This document shows positions 1 to 13,450 of a stretch of DNA of 64,000 nt, one piece after another (positions within the stretch are counted from its first letter, which is position 1; each line of letters begins with the position of its first letter). The DNA is from Ustulina deusta. Its lineage: Eukaryota > Ascomycota > Sordariomycetes > Xylariales > Xylariaceae. The stretch covers positions 1,054,001-1,118,000 of the forward strand of contig JAJNNX010000003.1 in NCBI GenBank assembly GCA_023159155.1, in the 5' to 3' direction. The position numbers and the translations under genes were made by a program. The notes beneath the pieces were generated by a model, which saw nothing but the letters and a program-made list of their open reading frames with translations, had not been told where the DNA came from and ran no database searches.

Positions 1-1300
1 GCCGCTTTAGACAGTGTTTTCTTTTTACTATCATCTATAGAAGCGGCCGAGTCACATATACTTCTTATTTCCAAAGCATGGCTAGTTATCAAACGAGATT
101 ATTATGTAAGCAATAAAAACGTCGCAAATGCGCCAAGTAATATCTTTCTTTTTGTAGATATCGATCTAAATGCTGTCCGGGTTAACTTTGTGAACATAGG
201 TGAAGAACCTATCGTGATTCTAATTCAGTATGACCGCTGATGAGGGAATCGAGAGGGACATATTCATTCCAAGCTTCCGTCAGGCGTTGTCGTTCTCTCT
301 CCATCTTTACGGCAAGAGCACGACTATTTTTAAGAGGCCGGCTGCAAATGACTCTTTGCTTCGCAGACTCCATTGCTTCTAAGCTTCGAGGTTTTTCGCG
401 AGAGACCGAGCAAACCGCGATTTGTTTCCGAGTTTCCACACCACCCGAACTATGGTCCGTGCTAGAGGGCGCGCCTGATGGTTTCGTAAGCGTGGCAGTC
501 ATGAGGACAAAACGCCGCATGTGAAAAGAGAATCTATGGAAGAGTGCAAGCAGATCGTGAGTTGTGCATATAAACACGTCAAATAGAAATAGTTTATATC
601 TATATTATTAACCCAACGCTAAATCTAATGTAATATGGGCATGGAAGTGATATTGCCCCGTTCCTGACGGCCGATCATCCGTCTAATCTCCTTGCCTCGT
701 CATATAGGCACATGACATAAGCTTCAGAGAACAACTGAATTCAGCCATCGCCGAAGCAGAATGGACACGTGCTAGCATATGAGGCTAGGTGAAGTCTGCA
801 CAAGTAGATGGCTTTTATTTTTCTGTGTTCTCTAAATTACATGAAAATACGAGCTGACATTCTCAACTGAATGAATTTCACTTTTGAGTCTTCATTCAGA
901 TCATCATTCGAACTTAATTTAGTTAGGGTCCAGAACTAATGTTACACGTAGTATAACACACAGTATATATTCACCTTCCCTTGTAAAAAACTTTTCTTGG
1001 CACCCACTGTTAGTGGAGTGTTAAGCCCGCCACTTGTTTTGTATGGCAGACCTACCACATGCTTAACGGCCCCCCAATTCTTCGATTTTCGACAGACGAT
1101 TTAACTTGCCTTCGGCTACGAAGACGACGTAGCGCGCACGCTACAATACCTAGCGGGCATATATAGCAACAAGGCTAATGTGCTACGGGAAGGTCGTTGC
1201 TATGTATGCCCTTTTTTTATTGCAACAGTGCTGCTGTAGGGCTTGACGGCGCAAAACGAGCAGGTAAAGCTGCGAATCCCTAAAAGCAATAAACTTTATA
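1..1300. other. Intergenic sequence, no gene recognised
   Basis: Base composition is ordinary up to about 1.3 kb, where it collapses into very AT-rich DNA. A reading frame of about 120 codons at 209-577 on the minus strand has an overlapping frame on the other strand and no recognisable domain, so I do not call it a gene. Around 1010-1065 the sequence carries GTTAAGC and GCTTAAC about 40 nt apart, a short inverted repeat that may be the relic of a small transposon. Confidence 0.4.
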
Positions 1301-1587
1301 TTACTAATATTATTATAATAATAATAACAAACGCCCCGAAGTATTGCAATTAATTTTAAAAGAAGAGCTATATTATAAATTATGTTTAAACTACTAGTTA
1401 ACTATAATTATTAATAAAAAATATTTATAAAACAAAAAATATAATATAATAAATTATTATTAAGTTATAACATAAAAAACTATTAGTTTATAAAGTATTT
1501 AATAATAAGTAATAGAACTAAAAGCTTAGAACTTTCTAAAATAATAAATAATAAAGCAGAATAGCTTAATTTTTATATGCTTTTTAT

Positions 1588-1723
1588 AACGGTTAGTACA
1601 GTCTTAGCAAGACCTATAAAAACTCTAGACCTATATAGCAATAAAATAAAAAGTCTATGTATGGACCAACCTAACTCTATAGCTATATATATAAAGTTTA
1701 TATCTATTTACCTTATAAACTCT

Positions 1724-1758
<35 letters not shown>

Positions 1759-1812
1759 CTTAGAGTTTTTATTTATAGTATTAATAAATTAGCTATAAAA
1801 GCTTTACTTAAT
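1588..1812 (+). repeat. LTR copy A (5' LTR of the Gypsy relic)
   Basis: Begins near GTTAGTACAGTCTTAGCAAG, contains the shared block CTATATAGCAATAAAAT, a T homopolymer of about 26-28 nt near 1728-1756, then TTTAGCTTAGAG and a tail ending TTACTTAATTAATTATAAT. The same order of blocks is present in the other copies. Exact ends are uncertain because RIP has altered the termini. Confidence 0.65.
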
Positions 1813-4800
1813 TAATTATAATACTACTTTAAGTTTATTAATTATTTATTAATAAATATTTAATAAATATATATTTTTTATTTTGTTATAATTAGCAAAA
1901 TATAAATAAACTTTTTTTTTTAGTTATATATTTAATATAAAAAATTATATATTTTATAATATAAATCTAATTTTAATATAACTTTAATAAAATTTTTAAT
2001 TTTTATACTATTTAAAAATTAATAATTTATAAAAAACTTAACTTTAAATATTTTTATTTTATTTTTAGTTTTTAAACAATTAAAATAATTTTAGTTTTTA
2101 AATATAGCTAGCTTTTTATTATTAAATAATTTTAAAATTTTTTTTTTAGTAAAAAAAAAAAAAATTAAGCATTAGACTTTTTTATAAATGTTTTAGGCGA
2201 ACTAATATTTAAAAAAAAATTTAAAAAAAAACAAAAAATTAAAACTTAAAAAAACAAAATTTAAACTAGAACTAGAACTACTTAAAATAAGTAATATATT
2301 TAAAAATATAGCACTAAATATTATAGTTATATAAGCTTATAATTTTATATTAGTTTTAATAAAACTTTTTTAATAAATAAAAAAAATAAAACGTTAATTT
2401 TTTAATATGTTTATTTTAATATTTTTAAAAAATAATTATAATTTAATAGTAAAAAATATATTTAAAAGTATTAACTTTAAATTTTTTAGTTTTATTGTTT
2501 TATTTATTTTTTATTTTATTAGTTTATTTTTTAATGCTTTAAACTTTATTTATATTAAAAAAACTAAAATATAAAAAACTAATTTTAGTAAGTTTATAAA
2601 AAATAAAGCTTTATTTAATAATTAGGTTTATAAACTAATAAAAAAACTAAATAAAAATATGACTATGTTTTAAATTAAAAATAGCTAATTTTAATATATT
2701 ATAAACTAATTAAAAAAATATACTAAAAAATTAATAAAAATATATTTTTATTTAACTAAAAAATTATTTAATAATATTACTAAAATAATTTAAGTTTTAT
2801 TAATAGTTTATTATAATTTTAATTAAATAATTATAACTTATAAAATATTTTAAATTTATATATATAAAACTAATAAAAATATTAATAAGTTTATTTTTAT
2901 ATTTAATAATTTAATTTAAAAATATTAATTAGCTAAATTATAATAAAAATATAAATTATAAGATTATTTTTATATAAACTTAAAAAAAAACTTATATAAA
3001 GCTTTTATAAATTTAAATATTTTTTATAAATTATTTATTAATAAAATTATTAAGTTAATATATAATATTAAGCAAACTTATAAAAACTATTAATAAATTA
3101 AACTTATTAGTTTAATTAAATAAAAATCTAACTTAAATAACTAAGTTTTTAGTAAACTAGTTTATTAATTTTTAATTAATTTTAGAAGTTCTAAAATATT
3201 TATTTTAAAATAATTAAAATAAACGCTAACTATAAAAAAAAGTATATATTAATTAACTATTTTAATTAAAAGTTTAAAATTTTAAGTATTTAATTAGTAA
3301 AAAAAAGCTTTAATAAAAATAGCTCTAGTAGTTTATTGAATTTAAAAAACAAATAGGATTAATAAAAGTTTTTTTATTAGTTTTTTTATTTATTTTAACT
3401 AAAATATATAGCTAAAACAAATTAATTATTTTTAAAATATTTATTTAATTATAAATTAATAGTATTAAAATAAAAATTTTAGTTTTATATAATATTAAAG
3501 CTTATACTTTTTTAATAATTAGTTATAAGTTTATATAATAAATTAAGCAATAATTAAAAATAAAAATAGTTTAATTAGTTAAACTTTAAAAGTTTTATAA
3601 CTATTAAAACAAAATAATTAGTAAAGTTTATAAATATTTAATATATATTATAAAAATTAATAATTATTAATTTAAAAACTAAATATTTTAAATTATTAAT
3701 TTTAATTATAATATTATTATTAGTATTAAATAGTTAATAAAACAAAATATTTTAATAAAAACTTAAAAATAATAATTAATTTAGTTAAATAATTTATTTT
3801 TATTAGTTTAATTTTTATTAATAATTATAGTTAAACTTTTTAATTATAAATAATAAAATATTAACTTAAAAATATAAAAAAATATAAATTAATATAATTA
3901 AGCGTTAAAAAAATATTATTAAATATTAAAACGATTTTTTAGAAATAAAATAATTATTTTAAAAATAATTAAAACTAAAAAAATAAAAAAAAAACTTCGG
4001 ACTTTTAAACTTAAAACAAAAAAGGTTTATATAATAATTTAAAAAAAAATAAAAAAAAATATTATTAAAAAAATTATATAAAACTTTTAAAGTTATTTTT
4101 ATTAAAATAAATAGAAATAACTAGCTAAAAAAACTCTAAAAGAACTTATTGCAATTAAGTTTATAATAACTAAAAATAATTATATTAAACTATTTAAAAA
4201 AAACTTAAAAGTAATTAATATTTTATAAAAAAAATAAACTTAAATTAACTAAGTAGTATTATAAAAAACTTTTAATAATAAACTAATTTTATTTTAAAAA
4301 AAAAAAACTTTTAGTATGTAAAGTTAATACAAAACTTTTTGTTTTTTTAGCTATTATATTTAAAAGGGGTTTTTTAAAAAAAAAAATTTAAAATTTTGCT
4401 ACTATTATAACTAAAGTTTAATATAGTACTAGAACTTAATAATAAAAAACATATTTTTAATTTTTATTAATATTATATATTTATATAGTTTATTTTATTT
4501 AAAAAAAAATTTATAAATAAACTGCTAGCTATAAATTTTATTAAATAAAATATAAATTTAAATATTATTTTTGTTCTATTTATATTTAAATTTAGGTTAA
4601 TTAAACATAAGTTTATAATTAATTATTAATAAAAAAATATATATTTAAAAAATTAAATTATGCTAGCTTTAAATATTAGTAGTACTATATTTAATTGTTA
4701 TAATATTATTAAAGTTTTTTATTAATTATTATTAATTATAAAATTATATTAATTTTTTTTTTTTTAAACTTACAAAAAAATGTTTTAATAAAAAGTTTTA

Positions 4801-7383
4801 TTTTTTAGTTTAAAAATAAAACTTATTTAGTAACAAACTTTTATTAATATATAAATCTAAAAACTTTTAAATAAGTTTATTAATATTTATATAAATAATA
4901 TTTTAATTTATTTTAAAACTAAAAAATAGTATTAAACCTATTATAAAAAAATAATTTATTGTTTATATTAAGCTAAATATTAAAGAAATATTAAAAAGTT
5001 TTATTTTAATATATTTATTATTAATTATTTAGAAATAGTTATAAAAGCTAGAATAAAAATTAGAATTGATTTTACTAAAATTTAAGCGATTTTAAATTAG
5101 AACTTTAATAATTTTAAAAATATTAAGTTAATCTAATTATTTTTTAGGCTTTATAATTATATTTATATATTTATTTATTATACTAATAAAATTATTGTTT
5201 TTTTAAATTAATTATTAAAAAAAAACAAGTTATTTATAATAGGACTAAAATAAAAATAAGTTTTTAAATATATAAAGCTACTAGTTTGCAAAACATTTGT
5301 TTTAACTTTTTTTCAGCCTAGCTAACTAATATAAATAAAAATAAATATTTTATGTAATATAATAAAAAAAGTTATTTAGTAGTAATAAAAAAATATAACT
5401 TAAAAACTTATAAAATATTTTTTTAAAATAATAATACTAATTAAACAAGTTTACTTAATTTAAAACTATAAATTTTTAGTAGTAGTATAAATTTTAGAAC
5501 ATTACTACCTAAAGCTTTTTAGAACTAAATTTTTTATAATAATTAATTATTAAGCTTTATTATATTTTTTAAATAAATAGATTTTATTAATATAATAAAT
5601 ATATTAAGCTAATTTTTTATTAAATTTTAATATTATTTTTTAATATTAATTAAAACAAAAAAATATAATAGTTAATGCTTTATTAAAAAAAATAGCTAAG
5701 CTTTTTATAGTTAAAACTAAAAAAACTAAAAAACAAATAATAATATTAGTCCTGCTTAATAAAATATTAGGTTTTATATTAATTATAGATTTTTTATTTA
5801 ATATTTTTTAAAAAGCTAACCTAATAAATCTAATTAAATAAAAAAACTAGCTGTAAAAGCTAAGAAATAAAAACAAAAAGCTATATATATTTAAAGTTAA
5901 TTTAAATAAGATTATTTTTTTTTGTATAGTTTTAATTTAAAAAGTTTATATATTTTTAATTATTATATATTAAAGTTAATATAAAATAATTAAAATATTA
6001 AAATAAAAATACTATTAGTTTTATTTAAAATATAATTAGAAATAATATATATATAATTATTATAACTATAAAAAAAATAAAATATTACAAAATAAAATTT
6101 TTAGCTTTTTTTATTTATTATTAATACTAGCTATAGTATAGCAATATATAATAGTAAATAGTAAAAATATATTACTTAACTAATAGGGTTATAACTATAT
6201 AAAAGTGTTTATAAATAAGTTTAGCTATTTAATTGCAACTTTATTTAGCAAAAAAATAAATATTATAGAATTGCTAGCTATATAATACTATAGAAATTTA
6301 TATAGATTTTTTAGTATATTAGATATATAAATATTAAATAATATAAAACTGTTTATTTTTAAGTTTATAGTAATAATTAATAGTTTTATAAGTATTAAGT
6401 ACTGTTTTAGTAGTACTTATTATTTTTAGACCTAAAAAGCAATAGAATTAATTAATTAAAAATTAGACTAATAATTCTATTTTTATATTAATAAATATTA
6501 AAATAATTAGAATATTTATTTTTTTGTTTTAAATTTTATATATAATTTTTTATAATATTTATTAATTAATATATTATTATTAAAAGTAGTAATAAAAATT
6601 AAAACATAAAACTTTTTAATAATAAATATTAGCAAAACTATTATAAATTTTAATACTAAGCAATAAGCGCTTAAATTAATTTATTAAACCTAAAATATTT
6701 AAAAAATAGTATATAATATAGCAACTTTTATATAAAAATAATATAAGCTATAAGCTAACAAAAAAAAATACTTAATAAATTTTAATATAAAAAATAAAGT
6801 CTTTTTAAAAAAGAAAGGTTTTATAATATAAGTATTAATTATTAGATTGGATTTTTAATTAGTTAGACTTTTTAAAATTTTTAAAAAATAAAAATTTAGT
6901 TATATTTTTGATTTATTTAATTTTTATAAATTAAAAAACTTATTTTATGCTAACCAATTATAAAAAGCAAGCAATAATTTTTTATTTTAATAAATTTAAT
7001 TATTGCTTTTAGCTAAAAATATTAATAGCAAAGCAGAATTTAAAATTAAACAAATCAAACAATTAAAAGTATATAAAAAAAACAAAAAGTTATAATATTA
7101 AATTGTTTAAAAAAGCTATAATTCTAATAATATTTAATATATAGCTTAAAATTTTAAAAACGTATTAATTAAACTTAACTAATTTTATAAAGCTTATAAA
7201 AAAGCTTTTGGATTTTTTATAAAATTATAAAAATAAATATATACAATAATAACTAATAAGTTTATAAACAATTATAAAAATAATAATAAAACAATATAAT
7301 ATAAAAAGACTATATAAACTTAATATTATTAGTAATTTTAAGTTAAAACTATGTTTAAACTTTTAGTTTTAAAAAAAAATAAT

Positions 7384-7524
7384 ATAATAGTTAGTATAGT
7401 TTTAGCAAGACTTGTAAGAATTTTAGATTTATATAGCAATAAAATAAAAAGTTTACGTACGGACTAACTTAATTCTATAGCTATATATATAGAGTTTATA
7501 TCTATTTACCTTATAAACTTTGAT

Positions 7525-7555
<31 letters not shown>

Positions 7556-7620
7556 GCTTAGAGTTTTTGTCTATAGTATTAATAAACTAGCTATAGAAGT
7601 TTTACTTAACTGATCGTGAC
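7384..7620 (+). repeat. LTR copy B (3' LTR of the Gypsy relic)
   Basis: Direct repeat of copy A. It starts near ATAGTTAGTATAGTTTTAGC and ends near ACTGATCGTGACAC. It keeps several G and C positions that copy A has lost, consistent with different RIP exposure. The preceding interior sequence matches, in reverse, the DNA beside copy C. Confidence 0.65.
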
Positions 7621-7689
7621 ACTTTTAGGCTTGAATAGCTAGATATATTTTATATATAGACTTAGTACAATATATATCTTGCGGGTAAT

Positions 7690-7705
7690 TAGCTACTGCT
7701 ATTAA

Positions 7706-7738
<33 letters not shown>

Positions 7739-7756
7739 TATATACACACAGTATAT
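7690..7756. repeat. TA/CA dinucleotide microsatellite
   Basis: A run of TA repeats passes into about ten CA repeats and back to TATACACACAG. It sits exactly between a RIP-degraded LTR copy and a GC-richer island, so it may have grown at an insertion junction. Confidence 0.8.
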
Positions 7757-8084
7757 ATTGTAGCAGGGCTGGTGCTAGCGGCCCGCTGGCAGCTGCGAAT
7801 GTGGCTGTACGTCAATTGTTAGCCGTATTCGGGCCGCCCGCGGCCCGAACCGGCTGATCTTCGGCTGTATTCAGGGGGTTCAAATAGCTATAAAAGCTTT
7901 CGAACTTCTTAAAGCAATACTTACTTTATAAGTATAGTATTTATACTAGTTTTTTAGTAGTAGGCGCTCTAGTTTGTTTTTGTTGTTTTTAGTTGTTTTT
8001 TAGTGTCGAGTTGCCCCGTCTTTCTTTAATATTACGCTTATTAAAACGCGCTAAAATTATAAAGTCTTAGTATTACTTATAGAA
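7757..8084 (+). mobile_element. GC-richer island, probable LTR fragment of another retroelement
   Basis: Starts TGTAGCAGGGCTGGTGC, almost the same as the start of the solo LTR at 9972 (TGCAGTAGGGCTGGTGC). Both also hold a TATA-like AGCTATAAAAG further in. The first 110 bases are GC-rich and carry palindromic GGGCCGCCCGCGGCCCG. The remainder is T-rich without strong RIP. No matching end or target duplication was found, so it is probably a related but truncated LTR. Confidence 0.45.
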
Positions 8085-8087
8085 GTT

Positions 8088-9472
8088 GTTACGATCAGTC
8101 GAGTAAAGCTTCTATAGCTAGTTTATTAATACTATAAACAAAGACTTTAAGCTAAAAAAAAAGAAAAACAAAAAAAAAAGTTAGAGTTTATAAAATAAAT
8201 AGATATAAACTCTATATATATAGCTATAAAATTATAAGTTAGTTTATATATAAATTTCCTATTTTATTGCTATATAAGTTTAGAATTTTTATAAGTTTTG
8301 CTAAAACTATATTAATTATTATACTATTTTTTTCTAAAATTAAAAGTTTAAATATAGTTTTAACTTAAAGTTATTAATAATATTAAATTTATATAGTTTT
8401 TTTATATTATATTGCTTTATTATTGTTTTTATAATTTTTTATAAATTTGTTAGCTATTGCTATATATATTTATTTTTGTAATTTTATAAAAAGTTTAAAT
8501 ATTTTTTTGTAAATTTTATAAAATTAGTTAAGCTTAATTAATATATTTTTAAAATTATAGTTTTTTTAAACAATTTAGTACTATAGTTTTTTATTTTTTT
8601 TTATTTTTTTTTAATTGTTTAATTTATTTAACTTTAAATTTTGCTTTATTATTAATATTTTTTTTTATTAAATTATAATTATTTTTTAAAAATATTAAAA
8701 TAAACATATTAAAAAATTAGCGCTTTATTTTATTTATTTATTAAAAAAGTTCTACTAGAACTAATATAAAATTATAAACTTATATAGCTATAATATTTAA
8801 TATATTATTTATTTTAAATTATTTTAGTTCTAGTTTAAATTTTATTTTTTTAAGTTTTAAATTTTTGTTTTTTTTAGATTTTTTTTTAAATATTAGTTTG
8901 CTTAAAACGTTTATAAAAAAGTTTAGTACTTAAATTTTTTTTTTTTATAAATTTTTTTTTTTTAAAATTATTTAATAATAAAAAGCTAGCTATATTTAAA
9001 AATTAAAAATAAAATAAAAATATTTAAAATTAGGTTTTTTATAAATTATTAGTTTTTAAATAATATAAAAATTAAAAGTTTTATTAAAATTATATTAAAA
9101 TTAAGTTTATATTATAAAATATATAATTTTTTTTATTAAATATATAATTAAAAAAAAAGTTTATTTATGTTTTACTAACAATAATAAAATAAAAAATATA
9201 TATTTATTAAATATTTATTAATAAATAATTAGTAAGCTTAAAATAATGTTATAATTAATTAAATAAAGTTTTTATAGCTAGTTTATTAATATTATAAACA
9301 AAGATTTTAAACTAAAAAAAAAAAAAAAGTTAGAGTTTATAAAATAAATAAATATAAACTTTATATATATAGCTATAGAGTTATAGGTTAGTCCGTATAT
9401 AAACTTCTTATTTTATTGCTATATAAATCTAAAGTCTTTATAAGTCTTAGTAAAACTATACTAACCGTTATA
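8088..9472 (-). mobile_element. Internally deleted Gypsy relic, reverse orientation
   Basis: Two reverse-oriented LTR-like copies at about 8088-8325 and 9249-9472 flank only about 0.9 kb of interior. The sequence beside the first matches the DNA preceding copy B, and the sequence beside the second matches the DNA following copy A. Most of the roughly 5.5-kb coding interior is therefore missing, leaving a small non-autonomous derivative. Ends are approximate. Confidence 0.6.
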
Positions 9473-9479
9473 TATATTA

Positions 9480-10800
9480 TTTAATATTTATATATTTTAT
9501 ATATTAAAAAATCTATATAAATTTTTATAATATTATATAGCTAATAATTTTATAATATTTATTTTTTTGCTAAATAAAATTATAATTAAATAGCTAAACT
9601 TATTTATAAATATTTATATATAGTTATAACCCTATTAATTAAATAATATATTTTTATTATTTATTATTATATATTATTATATTATAGCTAATATAAACAA
9701 TAAATAAAAAAGCTAAAAGTTTTGTTTTATAATATTTTATTTTTTTTATAATTATAATAATTATATTTTAAATAAAACTAATAATATTTTTGTTTTAATA
9801 TTTTAATTATTTTATATTAATTTTAATATATAATAATTAAAAATATATAAACTTTTCAAATTAAAATTATATAAAAAAAATAATCTTATTTAAAATAACT
9901 TTAAATATATATAATTATTTATTTTTATTTTTTAAACCTTATAACTAGTTTTTTTATTTAATTAAATCTACTGCAGTAGGGCTGGTGCGCACGTATAGGA
10001 GACCGGTCCTTAGTCATGGAATAGAACATATTCTCGGAGACCTCGGAGATTACGGGACAAGAAGTATAAGAAGCGCGCGTTTTTATTTGGAGCTATAAAA
10101 GACTCCTCCTCCGCAGCAGCAGACAACAGACAATTAATACAGAATCCTAGATAGGAGTTAGGGATTTTTTTTATTAATTGATCATTGCGTTTTTATTTAT
10201 ATTTACGTATTAAATCTTGACTTAATACGCACGAAGATCCGCAAGCCAGAAAACGTAGTCCGATACGGGAGAATCAGGTAGGTTTGGTTGGTTTTAGTGT
10301 GCGACACGCCGATTAGGAGCCCTGCTCCATTTCACTACTAGGTTAGCTTTTTAAAAAATATTAAATAAAAAATCTATAATTAATATAAAGCTTAATATTT
10401 TATTAAAAAGAACTAATATTATTATTTTTTTTTTAGTTTTTTTAGTTTTAATTATAAAAGATTTTATTATTTTAATTAATACTAAAAAATAATATTAAAG
10501 TTTAATAAAAAATTAGCTTAATATATTTATTTAAAAAATATAATAAAGTTTAATAATTAATTATTATAAAAATTTTAGTTTTAAATTAAATAAGCTTGTT
10601 TAGTTAGTATTATTGTTTTAAAAAAATATTTTATAAGTTTTTAAAATATAATTTTTTATTATTATTAAATAATTCTTTTTATTATATTATATAAAATATT
10701 TATTTTTATTTATATTAGTAGTTTTATATATTTAAAAGTTTATTTTTTTTTAATAATTAATTTAAAAAAATAATAATTTTATTAATATAATAAATAAATA
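9480..10800 (-). mobile_element. Gypsy internal fragment, reverse, split by a solo LTR
   Basis: 9480-9971 and 10339-10800 together are the reverse complement of an internal stretch corresponding to about 5.7-6.3 kb of the first element. The two parts become contiguous once 9972-10334 and one CTAC copy are removed. Near 10800 the orientation switches to forward, marking an inversion or a second fragment junction. Confidence 0.6.
9972..10334 (+). mobile_element. Solo LTR with TG...CA ends and 4-bp target duplication
   Basis: 363 bp beginning TGCAGTAGGG and ending CTCCATTTCA, flanked by CTAC on both sides (9968-9971 and 10335-10338). Without it the flanks rejoin into the uninterrupted sequence seen in the other Gypsy copies. 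It has much higher GC than its surroundings and shows little RIP. It contains a TATA-like GAGCTATAAAAGAC and a CAGCAGCAG run. It most likely arose by LTR-LTR recombination after a full element inserted into already degraded DNA. Confidence 0.75.
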
Positions 10801-13450
10801 TATATTTTAAATTATTTAATAATATTATTAAAATAATTTAAGTTTTAATAATAATTTATTATAATTTTAACTAAATAATTATTATTTATAGAATATTTTA
10901 AATTTATATATATAAAACTAATAAAAATATTAATAAGTTTATTTTTATATTTAATAATTTAGTTTAAAAATATTAATTTGCTAAATTATAATAAAAATAT
11001 AAATTATAAAATTATTTTTATATAAATTTAAAAAAAAATTTATATAAAATTTTTATAAATTTAAATATTTTTTATAAATTATTTATTAATAAAGTTATTA
11101 AATTAGTATATAATATTAAACAAGCTTATAAAAACTATTAATAAATTAAACTTATTAGTTTAATTAAATAAAAATCTAATTTAAATAATTAAATTTTTAA
11201 TAAATCTATTTATTAATTTTTAATTAATTTTAAAAGTTTTAAAATATTTATTTTAAAATAATTAAAATAAGCGCTAACTATAAAAAAAATTTTATTAATT
11301 GATTGTTTTAACTAAAAGTTTAAAATTTTAGGTATTTAACTAATAAAAAAAATCTATAATAAAAATAGCTCTAGTAGTTTATTTAACTTAAAAAGTAAAT
11401 AAAAATAATAAAAGTTTTTTTATTAGTTTTTTTATTTATTTTAGTTAAAATATATAACTAAAACAAATTAATTATTTTTAAAATATTTATTTAATTATAA
11501 ATTAATAATATTAAAATAAAAACTTTAGTTTTATATAATATTAAAATTTTTATTTTTTTAATAATTAGCTATAAGTTTATATAATAAATTAAATAATAAT
11601 TAAAAATAAAAATAGTTTGTTTAATTAAACTTTAAAAGTTTTATAATTATTAAAATAAAATAATTAGCAAAATTTATAAATATTTAATATATATTATAAA
11701 AATAAATAATTAATAATTTAAAAATTAAATATTTTAAATTATTAATTTTATTTATAATATTATTATTAGTATTAAATAATTAATAATATAAAATATTTTA
11801 ATAAAAACTTAAAAATAATAATTAATTTAGCTAAATAATTTATTTTTATTAGTTTAATTTTTACTAATAATTATAATTAAACTTTTTAGCTATAAATAAT
11901 AAAATATAAACTTAAAAATATAAAAAAATATTAATCGATATAATTAAATATTAAAAAAATATTATTAAATATTAAAATAATTTTTTAAAAATAAAACAAT
12001 TATTTTAAAAATAACTAAAATTAAAAAAACATAAAAAGAACTTAGAACTTTTAAACTTAAAACAAAAAAAGTTTATATAATAATTTAAAAAAAAAAAAAA
12101 CTAAGCTACTATTAAAAAAATTATATAAAATTTTTAAAAATATTTTTATTAAAATAAATAAAAACAATTAGCTAAAAATTTTTTTAAAAAAGCTTATTAT
12201 AATTAAGTTTATAATAACTAAAAATAATTATACTAAGCTATTTAAAAAAAACTTAAAAATAATTAATATTTTATAAAAAAATTAAATTTAAATTAATTAA
12301 ATAGTATTATAAAAGATTTTTAATAATAAACTAATTTTATTATTATTATAACTAAGATTTAATATAATACTAAAACTTAATAATAAAAAATATATTTTTA
12401 AGTTTTATTAATATTAAATATTTATATAGTTTATTTTATTTAAAAAGAAATTTATAAAGAAATTATTAATTATAAATTTTATTAAATAAAATATAAATTT
12501 AAATATTATTTTTGTTTTATTTATATTTAAACTTAGATTAATTAAATATAAATTTATAATTAATTATTAATAATAAAATATATATTTAAAAAATTAAATT
12601 ATATTAGTTTTAAATATTAATAATATTATATTTAATTGTTATAAAATTATTTATTTTATAAAACTAGATATTATTAAAGCTTTTTATTAATTATTATTAA
12701 TTATAAAATTATATTATTATTTTTTTAAACTTATAAAAAAATATTTTAATAAAAAGTTTTATTATTTAATTTAAAAATAAAATTTGTTTAATAGTAAGTT
12801 TTTATTAATATATAGATTTATAAATATATATATAAATAATATTCTAATTTATTTTAAAACTAAAAAATAGCACTAGACCTATTATAAAAAAATAATTTAT
12901 TGCTTATATTAAACTAAATATTAAAAAAATATTAAAAAGTTTTATTTTAATATATTTATTATTAATTATTTAAAAATAATTATAAAAACTAAAATAAAAA
13001 TAAAAATTAATTTTATAAAAATTTAAATAATTTTAAATTAAAATTTTAATAATTTTAAAAATATTAAATTAATCTAGTTATTTTTTAAACTTTATAATTA
13101 TATTTATATGTTTATTTATTATACTAGTAAAATTACTACTTTTTTAAATTAATTATTACAAAGAAATAAGCTATTTATAATAGAACTAGAACAAAAATAA
13201 GCTTTTAAATATATAAAATTACTAATATATAAAATATTTGTTTTAGTTTTTTTTAAGTCTAGCTAATTAATATAAGTAAAAATAAATATTTTATATAATA
13301 TAATAAAAAAAGTTATTTAGTAATAATAAAAAAATATAACTTAAAAATTTATAAAATATTTTTTTAAAACTATAATACTAACTAAATAAATTTATTTAAT
13401 TTAAAATTATAAACTTTTAGTAATAATATAAATTTTAAAATATTATTACT
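10800..13450 (+). mobile_element. Gypsy internal fragment, forward
   Basis: Follows the order of the first element from about 2.75 kb to 5.5 kb, with small deletions, including the region where RNase H-like sequence lies (about 12960-13440). It is cut off where LTR copy E begins, suggesting the 13450-19366 element inserted into or recombined with it. Confidence 0.6.

Larger units (their letters stand above)
1588..7620 (+). mobile_element. Ty3/Gypsy LTR retrotransposon relic, nearly full length
   Basis: About 6.0 kb bounded by two direct copies of the LTR-like unit. Around 5100-5690 the plus strand, read through nonsense codons, resembles the Gypsy RT-RNase H tract: a hydrophobic run like the 'GL-NYYRRF' region, then 'LLKKNK', then a stretch similar to 'HYL', 'FFIITNHQAL' and 'VNALLKK' as in Gypsy RNase H. 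Order and spacing fit a Ty3/Gypsy pol gene. No intact frame remains, so the element is dead. Family assignment is from motif recognition, not alignment. Confidence 0.7.

Noticed and set aside
1577..1792. 71-codon open frame in AT-rich DNA
   Set aside because: It lies entirely inside an LTR copy and encodes a Phe run from the T homopolymer; not a gene.
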